A stretch of DNA of 64,000 bases from the NCBI RefSeq assembly GCF_000204055.1, contig NW_006768791.1, positions 528,415-592,414 on the forward strand. Reading direction: 5' to 3'. The translations under genes and the position numbers were made by a program. The notes beneath the pieces are model-generated. The model searched no databases. It was given only the letters and a program-made list of their open reading frames with translations, and was not told the DNA's origin. Below, in pieces: positions 34,706-47,890 of this stretch. This DNA comes from Melampsora larici-populina 98AG31 (Eukaryota; Basidiomycota; Pucciniomycetes; Pucciniales; Melampsoraceae). Every line of letters begins with the position of its first letter. Positions within the stretch are counted from its first letter, which is position 1.

Positions 34706-37700
34706 TTACCTATCAATTAATCCATTAAATTGTCTTTGATGACCACCAGTAGATCCATCAACAATGATTTCTAGAACAGTTTCTTTTAATAACCTTTGAA
34801 ACTCTTTCAATTGATTTTCTTCCAATAAACTTTCTTGAATCTCTTCAATTTCAACATTCAATAATCTATCAATAATCTCAATTGATAAAATCTTTCTTTC
34901 TTCTTTCTTTTTAGATTTTTGTTTCTAATTCGACAAAAAGAAAATAAAACTCAAAAAAATTAGTCTTGATGAAGTAAAGAAATAAATAAATAGATTGATT
35001 TTTCTTTTTCACTTACCGATAAGTATTCTAACATGATCGTAAATGCATCTTCAACAAACCCAAACCTTAAAAAACAATCTACCAATCGATCGAATTGATC
35101 AAGTTGATTTCTAAACCAATCCAACAACCAAATCGGAACTTTAACCCCTCCAATCCCAGTTTCAAGTATAGATTCCAATACCACCAATCTTTCATCAATC
35201 CCACCAAACTTATCTAAATAAAACTTTAATAACCACCAAGCTTTACTCATTAAAGTGCCTTCAAGTTCATAAGCTTTAGAATCATTCAAAACCCATTCTC
35301 TATCAAACCCATTCAAGATTTCAATTTCTTCTAAATCTAAACTTAATCTGCAACATGATTCACTTAAACTTTTAAAAATCATCACTAGATTTGAGGATCC
35401 TAATTTGATCGATTTCTCGATCCCTTCTTTAATTTTACCTTGGTTTATAAACATTGGAATCAATGTCGGTTCATCTAAATATGATGGATTAATTAATTCA
35501 GGTGAGATTGCTTGATTGAATTGGTTTGATAATTCTAATCTAGATAAAGATAATGTATATTCTTTTCGTAAATCGCTTAATGTTAAGATTTCTAAATCAA
35601 CTGTATGTTTACTAAATTCGCTTTCAGGTACATAATATGTCATCCTTCTTCTTTTACGTGGTAAATGTGTATGTTTCGAAATCGGTTCTATAGTTGATGT
35701 ACTTGGATACGCTGTAGGTGCTTCGATTTGTGGTTTTGGACATGCTAATGGAATCCAAGCGTGTTTAGCTGGAACTAAGGAAAGTGCATTGATTGCTGCT
35801 AGATAGCTTTGACATTGTTGAGTCATTAAGCACTGGTATGCGTCTCCACCTGCTCCTTTCATGGTCACTTCGCCAACCCGTTTACCGTGTTGATACATTG
35901 CCATGCCAGCTATATCAATAGATTAAATCATATCAGTTCCTAATCACATCTACAAAGAGAAAGCTGAACATACCACTACGGCAATCTCCTTTGGTAATAT
36001 GATACGCATATAGAACTTGATAATAATTAGGTGTTGACATAGGATCCGAGTTCCTAGCTCTGAACGAGATCGTCCTTTCAAATTCATTTTGAAGTCCCAA
36101 GAATGAAAACCTCAATAACTGGTCTACTTCATTCGCTTCACACATACTCGATACCAAAGTTCTTAAACAGTTATGTTTCCTATACCAAAGAACACTCCAG
36201 AAAGTTAGTCAAACCAAATCTCGAACCAGATTAGAAGAAAACACTTACACTTCAGTAGATGGAACCGATACTAAAGCCTGATAAGCATCTTCCCACATTC
36301 TTAAATTCACAAATCCCTTAAACATCTTATTCCATAATTCTACGGACCTTCTTTCTTGCTCTTCGTTGCTGTCTTCCTCTTCTTCGTCATCATCATCAGT
36401 ACAATTTAATGCAAGTTGACAAAACCTAGTAATGGCTAAATCTACACCAAATGGTTCAAGGATCGAGACTATATATTCATAATAGGATCTTAAATTTTGA
36501 CCAGCTTCGGTGGGTAGGATTCGAACAAGACCACTTTGATCATCCAATTGAAAATTCGGGTCATCTTTTGAGGAAAATGAATTCAAATGGTCATAAATGA
36601 AAAAGTGAAGATCAGCAAAACTCGAGAAAAATTTTAAAGTGACCAAAAGATGGAAAAAACTTACAAATAGCAGAACTAGCTTTAACAAAACAACTTTCAG
36701 CATCTTCAATCTGACCTAATTCTAATAAACCCAAACCTTTCAAAAACCACATTCCAGCACCTAAATCAGGATAAAGTTCAATAAGTTCTAAAGATAATGT
36801 ATGAAGTCCTACTTTAATTAAGAAATCGATCAATTGAACATTTTTAGGAAACGTATGAATCATTTTAAATTTCTCTAATGATTCATTACTAAGATTTTCA
36901 AGATTAGTTAAAAGTCCAGTTTGATTTAAAAAACTTGAAGCTGATTGAGTTAATGAAATCGAAAGACATGTATCTACCGAAACTTCAGGTAAGAACTTAG
37001 TTAACAAAAGTGAACTGATTAAACAAATCGAAGAAGCAGGTTCTAAGTTTTCAAATCCACCAATCTCTAAATTAGGACTAACATGTAAACTAGTTAATTT
37101 ATTGACTAAATGATCTTCAATTTCTAATGCGAGTTCAGATGAAATCTTAGATGATTGTTGATTGATCCATCTTAAGATCATCACTTGATGAAATGTAAAA
37201 ATAAATTTAGACAAAATCGAATTAAAATCTTCAAAGTATTGTTCGATTTCTTCTTCTCCATAAACGTAGAGTAAAAAGATCACTACATTCTTGGTGACTT
37301 GATATCGAGTTTCGATCGAATTCATCAATAAATCGGTTAATAACATTTGACTTAAGATTGTAGGAGTTGCTAATCTACCACTTGTGGGTGTATCTTGATC
37401 CGATTCAGATTGAACTAATTCCGTGGTGGTGAGAATGTTCCATATCAGATCCAGTGTCAGTGGAAGGTCTTTGATGGATTTAAGCTGTGTGGAGACCCTG
37501 ATCTGTAAGTCATCTTCAATAAATGGTTCTAACCTTCGACTGAACAAATCTTCAGCCATATCGACGAACGAGAACTTCGAAGGCCTCCTTATAGTCTGTA
37601 AGAGTTCTTCTTCCAATGGTTTCACCACATCCAACGATGAGATCCCCGATAAAAGTGTTTTGGTAGTATTAATAAGGTTGATAAGATCAATTCGGTTGTT

Positions 37701-39701
37701 AAGATTACTAAGAAGTGGATGAAATTTATCGATGTCAGATATCTGTTGTCGAAGCAAGATGGGTTTTAAATTAGCTTCTTCTTCCTTGGCAATTTGAAGC
37801 ATCAAGGTGGTTGTATCGATCAAGACAGGTGCAGTAATCGAACGTCGACCAAAGACCAAGACCATTTGTCGATCTGAATCCACGGCAAGCTCGATAGGCC
37901 AAAGTGCAGATGCTCGACTCTCAGAACACATAGCCGCAAACTTTAACCATTCGATCCTTAGCTTTCTGTGAAAGACATCCATCATGGGCGATCCAGTGAT
38001 ACTAGAGATTTCTAAAGACACATTTGAACCCACGATCGCGCAAATCTTTTCTTCAAGACTTTCGAAATCATTGGTTGAATCGATCATGTCACCACCTCTT
38101 TCCATCAATAATTGTTCTTCATAAGTAGCAAGAGCATGTTCGAGTGTAGAAGGAGAATAATGACCCGGTTTGAAAAGATGATCAATGAAAACTTCAGATA
38201 CACTCAAGTTAGAATGATCAGTAATCAACTCATCAAAATAAGTTGAATTCCAAGGAGTAGCTCGATCAGGTGGAAGAATCGTCATCCAATCTGTTCTAGG
38301 TAATTCTTTCCAACTTCTAGTTTCATGTAAAAGAGCATATCTTATGATCCCTTCACCACCTACTTCATCATCCCAAACAGTCCACAGTCCTAAAGGTTTT
38401 TGTGAAGGTGAAGTAGAAGATTGATGAGAAAGATCAACGCGTGAGATTCGAAAGTCGCGTAATTCACTGGTAGATTGATTTGGAATTGATTGAAATCCGA
38501 TTTGACAATGCCGTTCTTCTAATAAAATCAAATTACTGAACCGATGATCGCTTGTCATTGACATTCCAAAAGTGATAAAACTTGGTGAATGAATTGAAGG
38601 AACGAAGACTACCAAGAAACCTTCATACGTAGGATCATCACCTTCATCTGAATATGCAAATCTAGCTAATGCTCTAGGTGCAGCAGGTAATAAAGAAACA
38701 TCTCGACGATCTTCTTGAATGGTAGGTTGATTTGATATCGATTTGCTTCCTAGCGAATGTTCTCTTAAACATTCACCACTTGCTAAACTCCAAACTCTTA
38801 ATTTCCTATCTCTACTAATAGTAAATATCCAACCGTCTTCACCACTTCCACCTGTAGTCACATGACTGGTAATTGAGATTGTAGAACTTGGAGTAGCGAC
38901 CCATTCATGTGCTGAACTACTGATCGTCTTTGATGAATTCCATGTGGGTAATAAACCCCAGATTCCATTCCTTGTAGTCAGATTACTTGATTTCCATCCA
39001 TATTGATCTTCGATTCCAACTAATTTACCCCAAGAAAGATGAGTTAAAACTCCATCTGTACAAGAAATCACTAAATTATTAGAATCAATTCCATGATATA
39101 AGATCACCAATCGATTTATAATGGCTTCTACTTCTATATCAGATGACCAATCTTCTTCAAATAATTCAGCATAAAACAAATGAGGTGCCGTGAATTTTAA
39201 TCGATATAGAATTGATGCTTCAGTTAGAACTAAAATGATTAAACTATTATCGTTTGGATCTGTTGTAAGATAAGGTGTTGGAATGATTTTATCACGAAAT
39301 CTGAATTGAACTGGTGGATGACAACCTGATCTATCTAAAGCGGACAGACTTTCATCTTCGTCATCTTCTGTATCTTCTTCTTCTGCTTCGTCTTCTTGAT
39401 CGTGTTTTGAGGTCGATGATAATTTGATTGAACTTAACCATCTTAATTCTAAAGAATAACCATCGTTTAAAACTGAAGCTTTTATGAAACCATTTGAAGT
39501 GTTTGAAGGAAAGTGAGTAATAGATTGAGATGAATGCGACGATTGGAATGACGATGATGACGATGATGGTGTTGTTGTTGTTGAAGTAGTTGAAGTAGAT
39601 TGAATGGTATCGGGTATTTGATATTCTATGACTGATTCGAATGGAGGTCTGAGTGAGTCTATGAAAGTAGTAGCAGTACTCAAGTTTGAATAGCTCAGCA
39701 T
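34706..39701 (-). CDS. Nucleoporin Nup120/Nup160 family
   Basis: Five exons on the minus strand: 39701-36665, 36564-36249, 36179-35974, 35909-35017, 34924-34706. Phases 1, 2, 1, 0 are consistent and give 1556 aa. The N-terminal half is a beta-propeller type region with WD-like segments (DGWIFTISRDRKLRVWSL) followed by the family stretch around LPRTDWMTILPPDRATPWN. The C-terminal half is helical solenoid (LRSYYEYIVSILEPFGVDLA, NYYQVLYAYHITKGDCR, AGMAMYQHGKRVG). Nup120/Nup160 is a Y-complex (Nup84/Nup107 complex) subunit and a scaffold of the nuclear pore. Size and order of the two halves fit the family (1000-1500 aa). An acidic insert of about 20 residues lies near residue 105. The last exon ends in AGGTAA, which also looks like a donor, but the possible next exon would close at once. 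Confidence 0.88.
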
Positions 39702-40862
39702 TCTTTCTGTTCGATTGGTTCAAAGTTGAGGGTAAACAGCCTACCATTCACTTTTTGGGTCTTCGATCAAATTTTCATACCAACAATACATTTTACCATC
39801 ACGCGTCAAAACTACAGTTTTATGAAATACATTCTTCTTCGCAGATTGTCTGGGTCTCGAAAGCCAGCTGAGGAAATAAAGCTGAGCCTTGGAGGATCAT
39901 GACCATTCTTCTGCTTCTGAAAACCTCCTATGGGTATATATGTACCTCATCAGAATTTGTCAAAATCCTCACACATCCTCACCGATACTGTGTACGACGG
40001 GATTTTGCAGAGTTTGAGCTGATGAGCAGCACTTTCTGTGATGCGTTTTGACTTCCTCCCTTTAAAGACCACTCGATTTTGATATACAATCGTGGTCCCC
40101 AAAGAACATCATTGTATTTCTAAACCCTCTGATAAAAAGATATTTTTCATTGATCTGAAGATAGTGCTGGCTCACTCTTGAGCACTCTGGATTCAGATTC
40201 CTCGCCAAAATATAATATACCTCTTGTAATAATGTGTCATTCTTGGCACATTGAATGAGAAAATAGTTTTTGAGCAGGCCTGAACTTGAAGGTTTACTGT
40301 CTCAAAAACCCACATTGAGAGTAAAAGCCAATCAGGTAGGAACAAAGGCATACGAACTGAATGTTTGATGGGCAGGACGAGGCGGTGAAGGAGAAGTTTG
40401 TTTTTGAGGCGGTGCTATGTCTTCTTCATTCACTTCATTTGCACAAAGCTTATTGGACGAATTTCACGAGGGTATGAGTTGGTTCGGATAAATTCCAGGT
40501 CCATGCATGTCAGATTTAGATTTGGATCAGGATAAGTAGCGAGAATATCTGCGAGGGATCGATGATTGTAAACGTATGTGGGTATATTTTGGTTGAACTT
40601 GCACTGCCACAAAGGTAGAAATCGACTGGTGAAAAAGTCTACAACTCGAGCTTTGATATCAACCTAAACGGACGCAGCCGAACGGGAGGGAGTTCGATTT
40701 ACATAGATTTCTTCGGCAATTTGGCAATAGCAATCAAAGTTCAAATAGAGCTCTTCAGCTTGATTGAACGGTTTACAACTGGTCTTGTTGCAGTAATTCA
40801 CCACATCCGCCCTCGCTCGACAACCGTCTTTTCATCCAAGCACGTCACGAAAGTACTTTGAG
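39702..40862. other. Intergenic region upstream of the nucleoporin gene
   Basis: No gene supported on either strand; ORFs are short and without domains. It serves as the upstream region of the nucleoporin gene (minus) and of the small secreted gene at 40.86 kb (plus). Confidence 0.45.
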
Positions 40863-41212
40863 ATGTTGACCCAAAATATGCGAGCAGCAATCGCGGCCAG
40901 TCTCATGCTAGGATCACTTAACCTCTCTGGTCACAAGCTCGCATGCACACCTGAAGAAATTTGCTTCTCAACGAAGGGGGGGCGTTCAAGTCACAGTTTG
41001 AAGAAGAAGCATGAGGTACAAGACTGTAGGGAGGGGGGGAACGCTCGCAACATGTTACACGATGATTGAGCTTACAGGATTCTTTCAACTTCCAATCTCA
41101 TCAAGTTGTTATGAACCAAGTTGAGGCAAATCATTTGAGCAAACTCAGAGCTCTTGGATGCTGTGAACCATCAACGACGACACCAAACTGGACAACCTCG
41201 AATCGGCAATAA
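40863..41212 (+). CDS. Small secreted cysteine-containing protein, 95 aa
   Basis: Exons 40863-41015 and 41078-41212 join in phase 0 (GTACAA donor, CTTACAG acceptor). The N-terminus (MRAAIAASLMLGSLNLSG after an initial MLTQN) looks like a signal peptide. The mature part has four Cys (ACTPEEIC, GCCEP) and a Ser/Thr-rich end. Without splicing the frame would end at 41069. The splice model is preferred because the second exon is open, carries two Cys and ends cleanly. No family recognised; a candidate secreted effector-type protein. Confidence 0.5.
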
Positions 41213-41542
41213 GCCCTCAAGCTTTAGCTTTCGCATATATAGACTAAGCTCTTTAGCATTAGTATCAATCAGTTTGGAGACAATTCTGTGAATCCCGATC
41301 TTCCTTGATTTCTCTACTTACTATTTCTCTTCATCTTTATAACATCTTATCTCTCCTCGAAACCGTGCCTTCAGTTCAATCACCGCTCATTTATATATAA
41401 ACATCCTAGAACAGTCACATCAAAAAAACTGCTGAATTCCATCGAGGTCATATTGATTTTGACCATCAGCTTTCCATCTTCAGCTCATATATAATACAAC
41501 TACCCTGGAAATCTCTTCCTTAGACTCTTTTCGCTCAAGACA

Positions 41543-42409
41543 ATGGAGAATTGTAGCAACAAATCAACTTTGTTTCTCACAAGCGCTTTCATTGGCCTCC
41601 TGATTGCTACCCATGCTTGTGCTACTGTTCTTATGCCTCGCCAGATGATTGCCGCTCAAGCCAACACCCGCATGATGTCAGAGGGCTGTCCGAATCATGG
41701 AGGTGCTCAAACAGCTTGCTCAGTGGTGTCTGGAAACTGGAGCACCAAGTCATATAACTGCCCCAAAGTAAGTCGTGTTCGCTTCATGTGGACAGACTTA
41801 CACAGCTTTGATTCTTCTAAAACAAAAGTTTCCTGATTATTTTGGCCTCTCTTATCACAGAGCACGATCTCGGCAGCGGCACTCATGACTGTTACTGATG
41901 CGATCCTCATAGACACCAAGAATGCTAAGAAAGTCACGACTTGGCCAGGTTTCCCGACCACCTGTAAAGGCGAAAAATACTATGTTGATCATGGTACGTG
42001 AGATTTACGCTTGTTCTTTGTTTCATCACAGATGAAGCTCTTGATTTTGATCCTGCCTGATATCTCTGTGCGTCTCTGGTGATAACTTCAAACCATTTAT
42101 GTTCAGGTTCTTGGACCTTGTTTTACTCTGTCGCAGCTACGTGTCAGTGCAAAGATGATGTGACTCCAGATTGCAATGGTGCAACTGGACTGAGTGAAAA
42201 AGCTTGTAACATTGCCAGGTATGTTCAGATCTTTCTTTGTTGAAAAACATTCTAGCTTTTATATCCAAATACCTTTATAAAATTCATCGAATAATTTTAA
42301 AACTAATTGTATCTTAATACTTTCTCTTTCAAAAATGAAATCATCTAGCTTTGACCTTTGTGGTTTGATTGAAAAGGATAACCCATCAGTTCCTTGTACG
42401 GCTGCCTAA
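41543..42409 (+). CDS. Secreted cysteine-rich protein, 176 aa
   Basis: Four exons (41543-41767, 41861-41993, 42107-42218, 42349-42409) with phases 0, 1, 2 join to 176 aa. The N-terminus has a hydrophobic core LFLTSAFIGLLIATHACA, a likely signal peptide. The mature part has ten Cys, with spacing including SEGCPNH, TACS, YNCPK, TCKG, ATCQCKDD, PDCNG, KACNIA, DLCG and PCTAA. A TATA-like TATATAATAC lies about 50 nt upstream. No enzyme motif was seen. The even number of Cys and short length suit an extracellular disulfide-stabilised protein, possibly an effector. It lies 330 bp downstream of another secreted-protein gene on the same strand. Confidence 0.78.
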
Positions 42410-44058
42410 TTCTATATATCAAAATCAAAGACAAACACACGTATATGTCTTTTGAAGATTCGGCATGATTCAATTCATATCTTGACGTTCACGAAGCCTC
42501 AAAGTTTTTGATATCAACTTCCCCAGTACTCTACCTCTTTTGTGTCTCCATTTGTTGTTATCTGTATGTGTGGCAGAATAACAAAAGCATCGCATACTTG
42601 TTTACTTGATTGATAGCTCAAAAGTAAATGTATTTCAAATTAAGACTTCTCTCCATTGACTGAAGGCTAAGCCACTAAAAGTGGATTCGAGTCACATGAC
42701 TATATCCATATCTCCCGAGGTAGACTTTGAATTCCGTAGCTTTCTTGTCTTTCTTAAAAATTTTGAGCCGATGAAGAAATCTCAAGAATGTAAAATCTAC
42801 AAACCATCATGTTACTAAGACTTGCAGTCTTTGGGAATATAAGAAACCCTTCAGAGAAGAATCTTAAAACTTCCCCCAAATACCAGTATGCTTTGCAATC
42901 AGACCATCTACCATTAACTAATAAAAGAAGTGGGACTACTGCAATACAGGTCACTTGTAATCTCAATCACCTAGGCCTTAATGACATTGTCCTCTTACTC
43001 AACAATCATTATTATTTCTCTTACTTTTTGCGCAGTTTAAGGGGTCCTGACTGCATAAACATTTCCTTCCATTCAACCACATTTATTGTAGGGAGAATGT
43101 TTAAATCAGACTTAGCCAAAGCTAACATAAACTTAGATAAAGGTGGAATGGGTCAAGCAAGAGCAAAACCTCAAAAGAAAGAGCTGAATAGGTATTTTAT
43201 TTACCATCTCATCTATACACACTCTGTAAATTGGGTTTTCAACAAATCATATGTGTTGATATGCTGATACACAAGAAGGGATGAAAATGGATGAAGATTT
43301 GAAAATATTGAGCTTGGCAATATCAACTCTAGCCAAAAAAAAACATCAATAGTTGCCTTTTATCTTGATACCTCCGAGATACTTGTATGGACTATCATCC
43401 CGAAAATATCAGTTTTGTTAAAAAAATCTTATTTTGTAAAGGTTTTACATCTTGAAGCAATTACATTTACTAATCATTGTAAGAAATGTAGGTCAAAAGC
43501 TATACACAGGCTTACTTGTCTTTTTATATCTAATCAAACCAAGAAGATACTGATTTCAATGAATTCATTTGTGTCAAGAATCCACTAAACCATCAATAAT
43601 GAAGTACTTTCCATGGCAAGGTCAGTAGCAGCATCACCCAGATTCAGATTCAAATTCAAAGTCCTTCATGGAAATTCAGCAGAAAGATGAATTTTCAAAA
43701 TTGTCTGTTACAGAACATAAGGAGAACTGGTAAAACAAGCAGAAGAAAGTTTGTTTGAAAATAGTAACATGGTTATGATGGTGAGATGAAAATAATCAGC
43801 ACACAGTATGAGTTGTCAGACTGATTAGTGATTGTAGTGGACTTCATTGTGCAAGTGGAAGGTGCAACATTTACAAAGCATTTTCCAGTGGCAAGGTAAA
43901 GAGAAGCTCAATAGATCTGTACCACATGCTTTGATCTATGAACAAAAATAATGATCTGAAGTTCAGTAGGTTTGTGATCCAATTGAGGACCTCATGATTT
44001 CAGATACATTTTTAAGACAACTCAAATATTTGTAATCATTCAGTTGGGAGCTGGCATA
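42410..44058. other. Intergenic region before the Tc1/mariner-type element
   Basis: An ORF at 42809-43267 contains a Lys/Gly-rich stretch (FKSDLAKANINLDKGGMGQA), which might be a decayed exon, but no start, splice partner or family is clear. The rest is AT-rich and without recognisable features. Confidence 0.4.
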
Positions 44059-44423
44059 TACAGTAAATTCCATAAAGAATGAAATGTTCAATTTTTGAAA
44101 AAACCTGATGGTCCGTGCACCGCGCAGCAGCGGCCATATCTGATCGGGCCACCCTGTCAAATAAGCGCTCACGCACTTGATGATCTGCAGAAGATTGTTG
44201 CTGGTTTCTTTAGTTGTCTTTTTTTAGTCTTCAATTGTTGAAGGGTTTTTTTTCTTGTTTTTTTTTCTTCGTTGGGGGTTGGGGTTGACCGTTGACCCTC
44301 CTATCCATGCTGAATCAACCGCCAAGTAGCCCACACTGATTTCCGTGTTCCCCTCTCTTTCTTCGTTCCCAAACCAGTTTCCTGCTTTGCCACCTTTCCA
44401 AACATTCGATTCTACCCGTCAAA

Positions 44424-45495
44424 ATGGGATTTCAACGTTATTCAGAGGAACTCGAGCTCCTGGCTACTTGGTTGGCCATGGAGCGGGTCCCTCTTGCCGA
44501 TATCACAACATTCGATTAAGAACAAACATCTCACCAGTTTTGCTATACCAATGGAAAAATATCTTATGTAACACCAACAGCGTCATCAGAGACCCAGCAA
44601 CCTATGAGACTCGTGGTCGACCCTTTCTTTTGTCCAACGAGAACCTTGCCCTAGTTCACAACCTTGTGAATGATCAACCCGCAGTCTATCTTGACAAGTT
44701 GAAAACGGAGATAGCTGCTATGACTGGGTTGACTATTTCTCGTGCAACCCTCTGTTGTGAACTTCATCACCGTCTAGGACTATCTCTTTTAGTCACCCAA
44801 GGGGTCCATCCTAATCAATCCCCGGAGGAGCGGACAGATTTTATGTTTTGGGTGGCTGGAATACCACCTGAATATCTGGTATTTATTGGTACGTGCTTGA
44901 CCCTGATTTCCTCTATCTAGTCCGTCTCACTAACCATTTTGGAATTGTAGATGAGAGCGGAGTTGTGGGTTGTGATGCTTCTTGAACACACAGCTGGGCC
45001 AAGCGAGGAACTCAGACACTTCGCCAGCCCCAATACACCAAACGTAGTCATTGGATCTTACTGCCTGCTGTTAGCGAGGAGGTAATGATTGCTGGGGTCG
45101 TCATTGAGGGCCTGTACGCAGGATCGATGTTGAGCTCTTTCTGAAAAATGACTTGGTACGTGTTGCTCTCAATTCTACTTCACCTTCATCTGCTTTTTTG
45201 ATTCTCAACTCATTTTTGGTTGGGTCACTTCCTCCTTGCATTCTAGCTCCCAGTGATGAACCAATACCCAGGTCCAAACTCGGTGCTAGTCATGGACAAT
45301 GCACGAGTGCATCATGGTGGGAGAATATTGAAGCTTTGCAACCAGGCTGGAATCCTGGTAATCTATCTCCCAGCGTATTCACCGGATATGAATCCGATCA
45401 AAAACACTTTTCACTGTACCAAGTCCTGGTTGAAAAGAGAAGATACAGTTGCCGCTCGATATAAGCACACATTGAGTAAGCATATTTTGCTATAG
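44424..45495 (+). pseudogene. Tc1/mariner-type DDE transposase, inactivated
   Basis: Starts MGFQRYSEELELLATWLA (helix-turn-helix region), shifts frame near 44.52 kb, then reads YQWKN...RDPATYETRGRPF and on to the catalytic domain. Two introns are likely (44889-44950 and about 45155-45246). First Asp in VFIDES (across the first intron), second Asp in VLVMDNARVHHGGR, third position in SPDMNPIK, where the family normally has Glu or Asp and here has Lys (AAA at 45400). Further damage: TGA at 44983-44985 and a frame break near 45.13 kb. The enzyme cannot be active. The TGA and the Glu-to-Lys change both fit TCG-to-TTG on one strand or the other. Confidence 0.85.
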
Positions 45496-46217
45496 GAATC
45501 AAATTTTGGTGAAACAAAAATGAAAATATGCAGTACACTCCTTTCAAAATGATGCATCATGCTTTGTAAGCATCAAATTTGGTGCATTTTAGTGATGCTT
45601 ATAGTGAGCGGCGACTGTAGATGGTTTTTCAAGGCCAATAAGGCCAAATACCTCCTCCTTTTGGCCGCCAGAGTGATGACTCGTCAATTGATGCAACCCC
45701 TCATTGCCCACGCTGGGTACACCACTCGGCACTATTGGGTCAGGTACAACCATTGGTTTGAGGTTTAGATTATATTACTATCCAAAGGCTTTCATGCCTA
45801 TCAAATATTTTTGTTATTTCTTTTTTTTAGCTATGATTAGCTCAATGTAGCCTCTTGAAAGCAATTGTTTAGTTGCGATGGTCACGCTACGAAATGTTAT
45901 TTTTCAATTCTCGTCTGGTTGTTGCAATTCTCGTGTCATTTCTCAATAACTATGATGACATAGATTTGTTTGTATCTGGTGTCCCTCCTGAGCACTTTTG
46001 ATGTTTTCGTGGTCAAATAAAAGAGTGCCAAGTCCCAGCAGATTGGCTGTGCAATTAAAACCACTTGAAGGTCTATGACAGTTTCACAATTATGACAAAC
46101 AAGTTGAAAGGCCCCCGTCAAAAATCAAATCAATTTGAAGGTTACAAGGATTGAGTGTAAATCAAAGGTCACTCTTGATTTTGGTGTCACAACTTTGGCA
46201 AAATCAATCACATGTGA

Positions 46218-47444
46218 CACAGCCCCCAGCTACTGGGCTCTGGCAGGCCAGAGATTACCTTGGCTTCATGAAAGATTCATGAAAGATTCAGAAAGATTTC
46301 AAAAAGACTTCAACATAATATCATGTGGGGCCATTTGCCTGTCCGACCACCAAAATTCCAATGTCATCATATGATGTCATAAATCTGTACACACCTGCTC
46401 CTGTATTCACAGATTCAGAATATATAGTCTATTAAACTTTATCATGTAAATTGACTGAGTTATTGAGGTTTGAAAAAAAAATCACAGATACTATTTTTGT
46501 ACTATACATAAGACTGGGATCTTGGATATCTTAAATCTTTATCAATATACATATAAAATAAACTTTCTATTCCACTGTACAATACATGTTTCTACATTTT
46601 TTATTTTTGCAGCCTTTGTCCAAAAGGCATATTTCTATATGTAATTGTGAATTCTACATGAGCAGTCCATTCTTTCCCTGATTTGTTGATTCTAGGAAGG
46701 ATAGGAATAAATTGATGGCAGAGACTTTTGGAAATTATTATTTACATGCATATCAGTGCCTGATGTGGGCCCTACAATTCATCACAATTTGCCTCAAGGT
46801 CAAAGAACTTCAGAAAATCCAACTTATGTATATAATCCACTATTACATATAAAAATACTACCCATAGGTACAAAGGCTGTAGGGAACAGAAATGTGGAGA
46901 AACATAGTGCGGAAAATATTATCAAACCTAATGTATATGTATATTGACAAAGATTGAAGATATTCAAGATCCCAGTCTTGTGTATAAGGGCCTCTCAAAC
47001 CTGACCCGGTGTCAAAAAACCCAGTTGACCCAGTTGACTTTTTGGCTGGGAGCTGTCAATAAATGTCAAATTTCTATACAAAGTTACTGCCAAAAAGTCA
47101 ACTGGGTCAACTGGGTTTTTGAAAACCGGGTCAGGTTTGAGAGCCCCTATAGTACAAAAATAGTATTTTTTATCCGTGATTGTTTTTTCAAACCTCAATA
47201 ACTCAGTCAATTTACATGATAAAGTTTAATAGACTATATATTCTTGATCTGTGAATACAGGAGCAGGTGTGTACAGATTTATGACATCATATGATGACAT
47301 TGGAATTTTGGTGGTCAGACAGGCAAATGGCCCCACATGATATTATGTTGAAGGCTTTTTGAAATCTTTCTGAATCTTTCATGAATCTTTCTTGGAGTCA
47401 GTGGTAGGCTCTGGCCTGCCAGAGCCTAGTAGATGGGGGCTGTG
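46218..47444. mobile_element. Foldback element with 0.28-kb inverted arms, nested in the Tc1/mariner-type element
   Basis: The left arm 46218-46505 and the right arm about 47150-47444 are inverted copies (outer CACAGCCCCCAGCTACTGGG and its complement). A 3-bp target duplicate TGA flanks it (46215-46217, 47445-47447). CACAG ends with 3-bp duplications resemble CACTA/EnSpm-type elements of fungi, but no transposase is present. The two arms can form a large hairpin. Confidence 0.75.
46985..47149. mobile_element. 165-bp MITE nested in the foldback element
   Basis: Inverted ends of about 60 bp (AGGGGCTCTCAAACCTGACC, with CCCAGTTGACCCAGTTGACT further in) surround a core of about 40 bp. Both sides show TATA (46983-46986 and 47148-47151), consistent with TA target duplication. 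It sits next to the inner end of the right arm of the 1.2-kb foldback element, giving three levels of nesting. Confidence 0.75.
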
Positions 47445-47890
47445 TGAAAGCACCCTCTGAAACCCTTCACAGAAGAACTTGATTGTGTTCAATAAGTATG
47501 CTTCTTTACTCACGATGTCACACTGAGACCAAATTGGAATCTCGCGCTGAGCAGGCCAGGTATGTGAGAAATCAGCGGGTATCATATTCATTAAGACCAT
47601 GAGACTTAAATCCGCGAACACAAAAAGGAATAGCACACAAAATTTTTACAGAACTAAAAATCTTTTCAATTGTGATGAGAGAAGCTTTTTCAGGAAGGCA
47701 GTATGATTTTTTGAAACAAAAAAGGTAAAACACTAAAACAAAATGATTTGATTAGCAACATACTGGTTTCTTTTCTGAGTGGTAATTGAAGAACAAGAGA
47801 CAATATAATTTTTATTAAACAAAAAAGAGATTAGATATTTCTATATCTACATATTGTTATCTTTTTGGATTCGGACAGGGATTGAAACAA

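Noticed and set aside
37423..37722. Plus-strand ORF inside the nucleoporin gene, and the 39361-39747 minus-strand frame
   Set aside because: Shadow frames of the nucleoporin first exon, with biased composition from its acidic and Thr/Ser runs.
42809..43267. 152-codon ORF as a gene
   Set aside because: No start context, no domain, mixed composition; only a short Lys/Gly-rich part looks protein-like.
3633..45402. UGA recoding or selenocysteine to explain in-frame TGA codons in several elements
   Set aside because: No SECIS-like structure sought or seen, host genes such as the nucleoporin and chaperone use TGA-free frames, and the T before the stop fits TCG-to-TTG mutation in the key cases.
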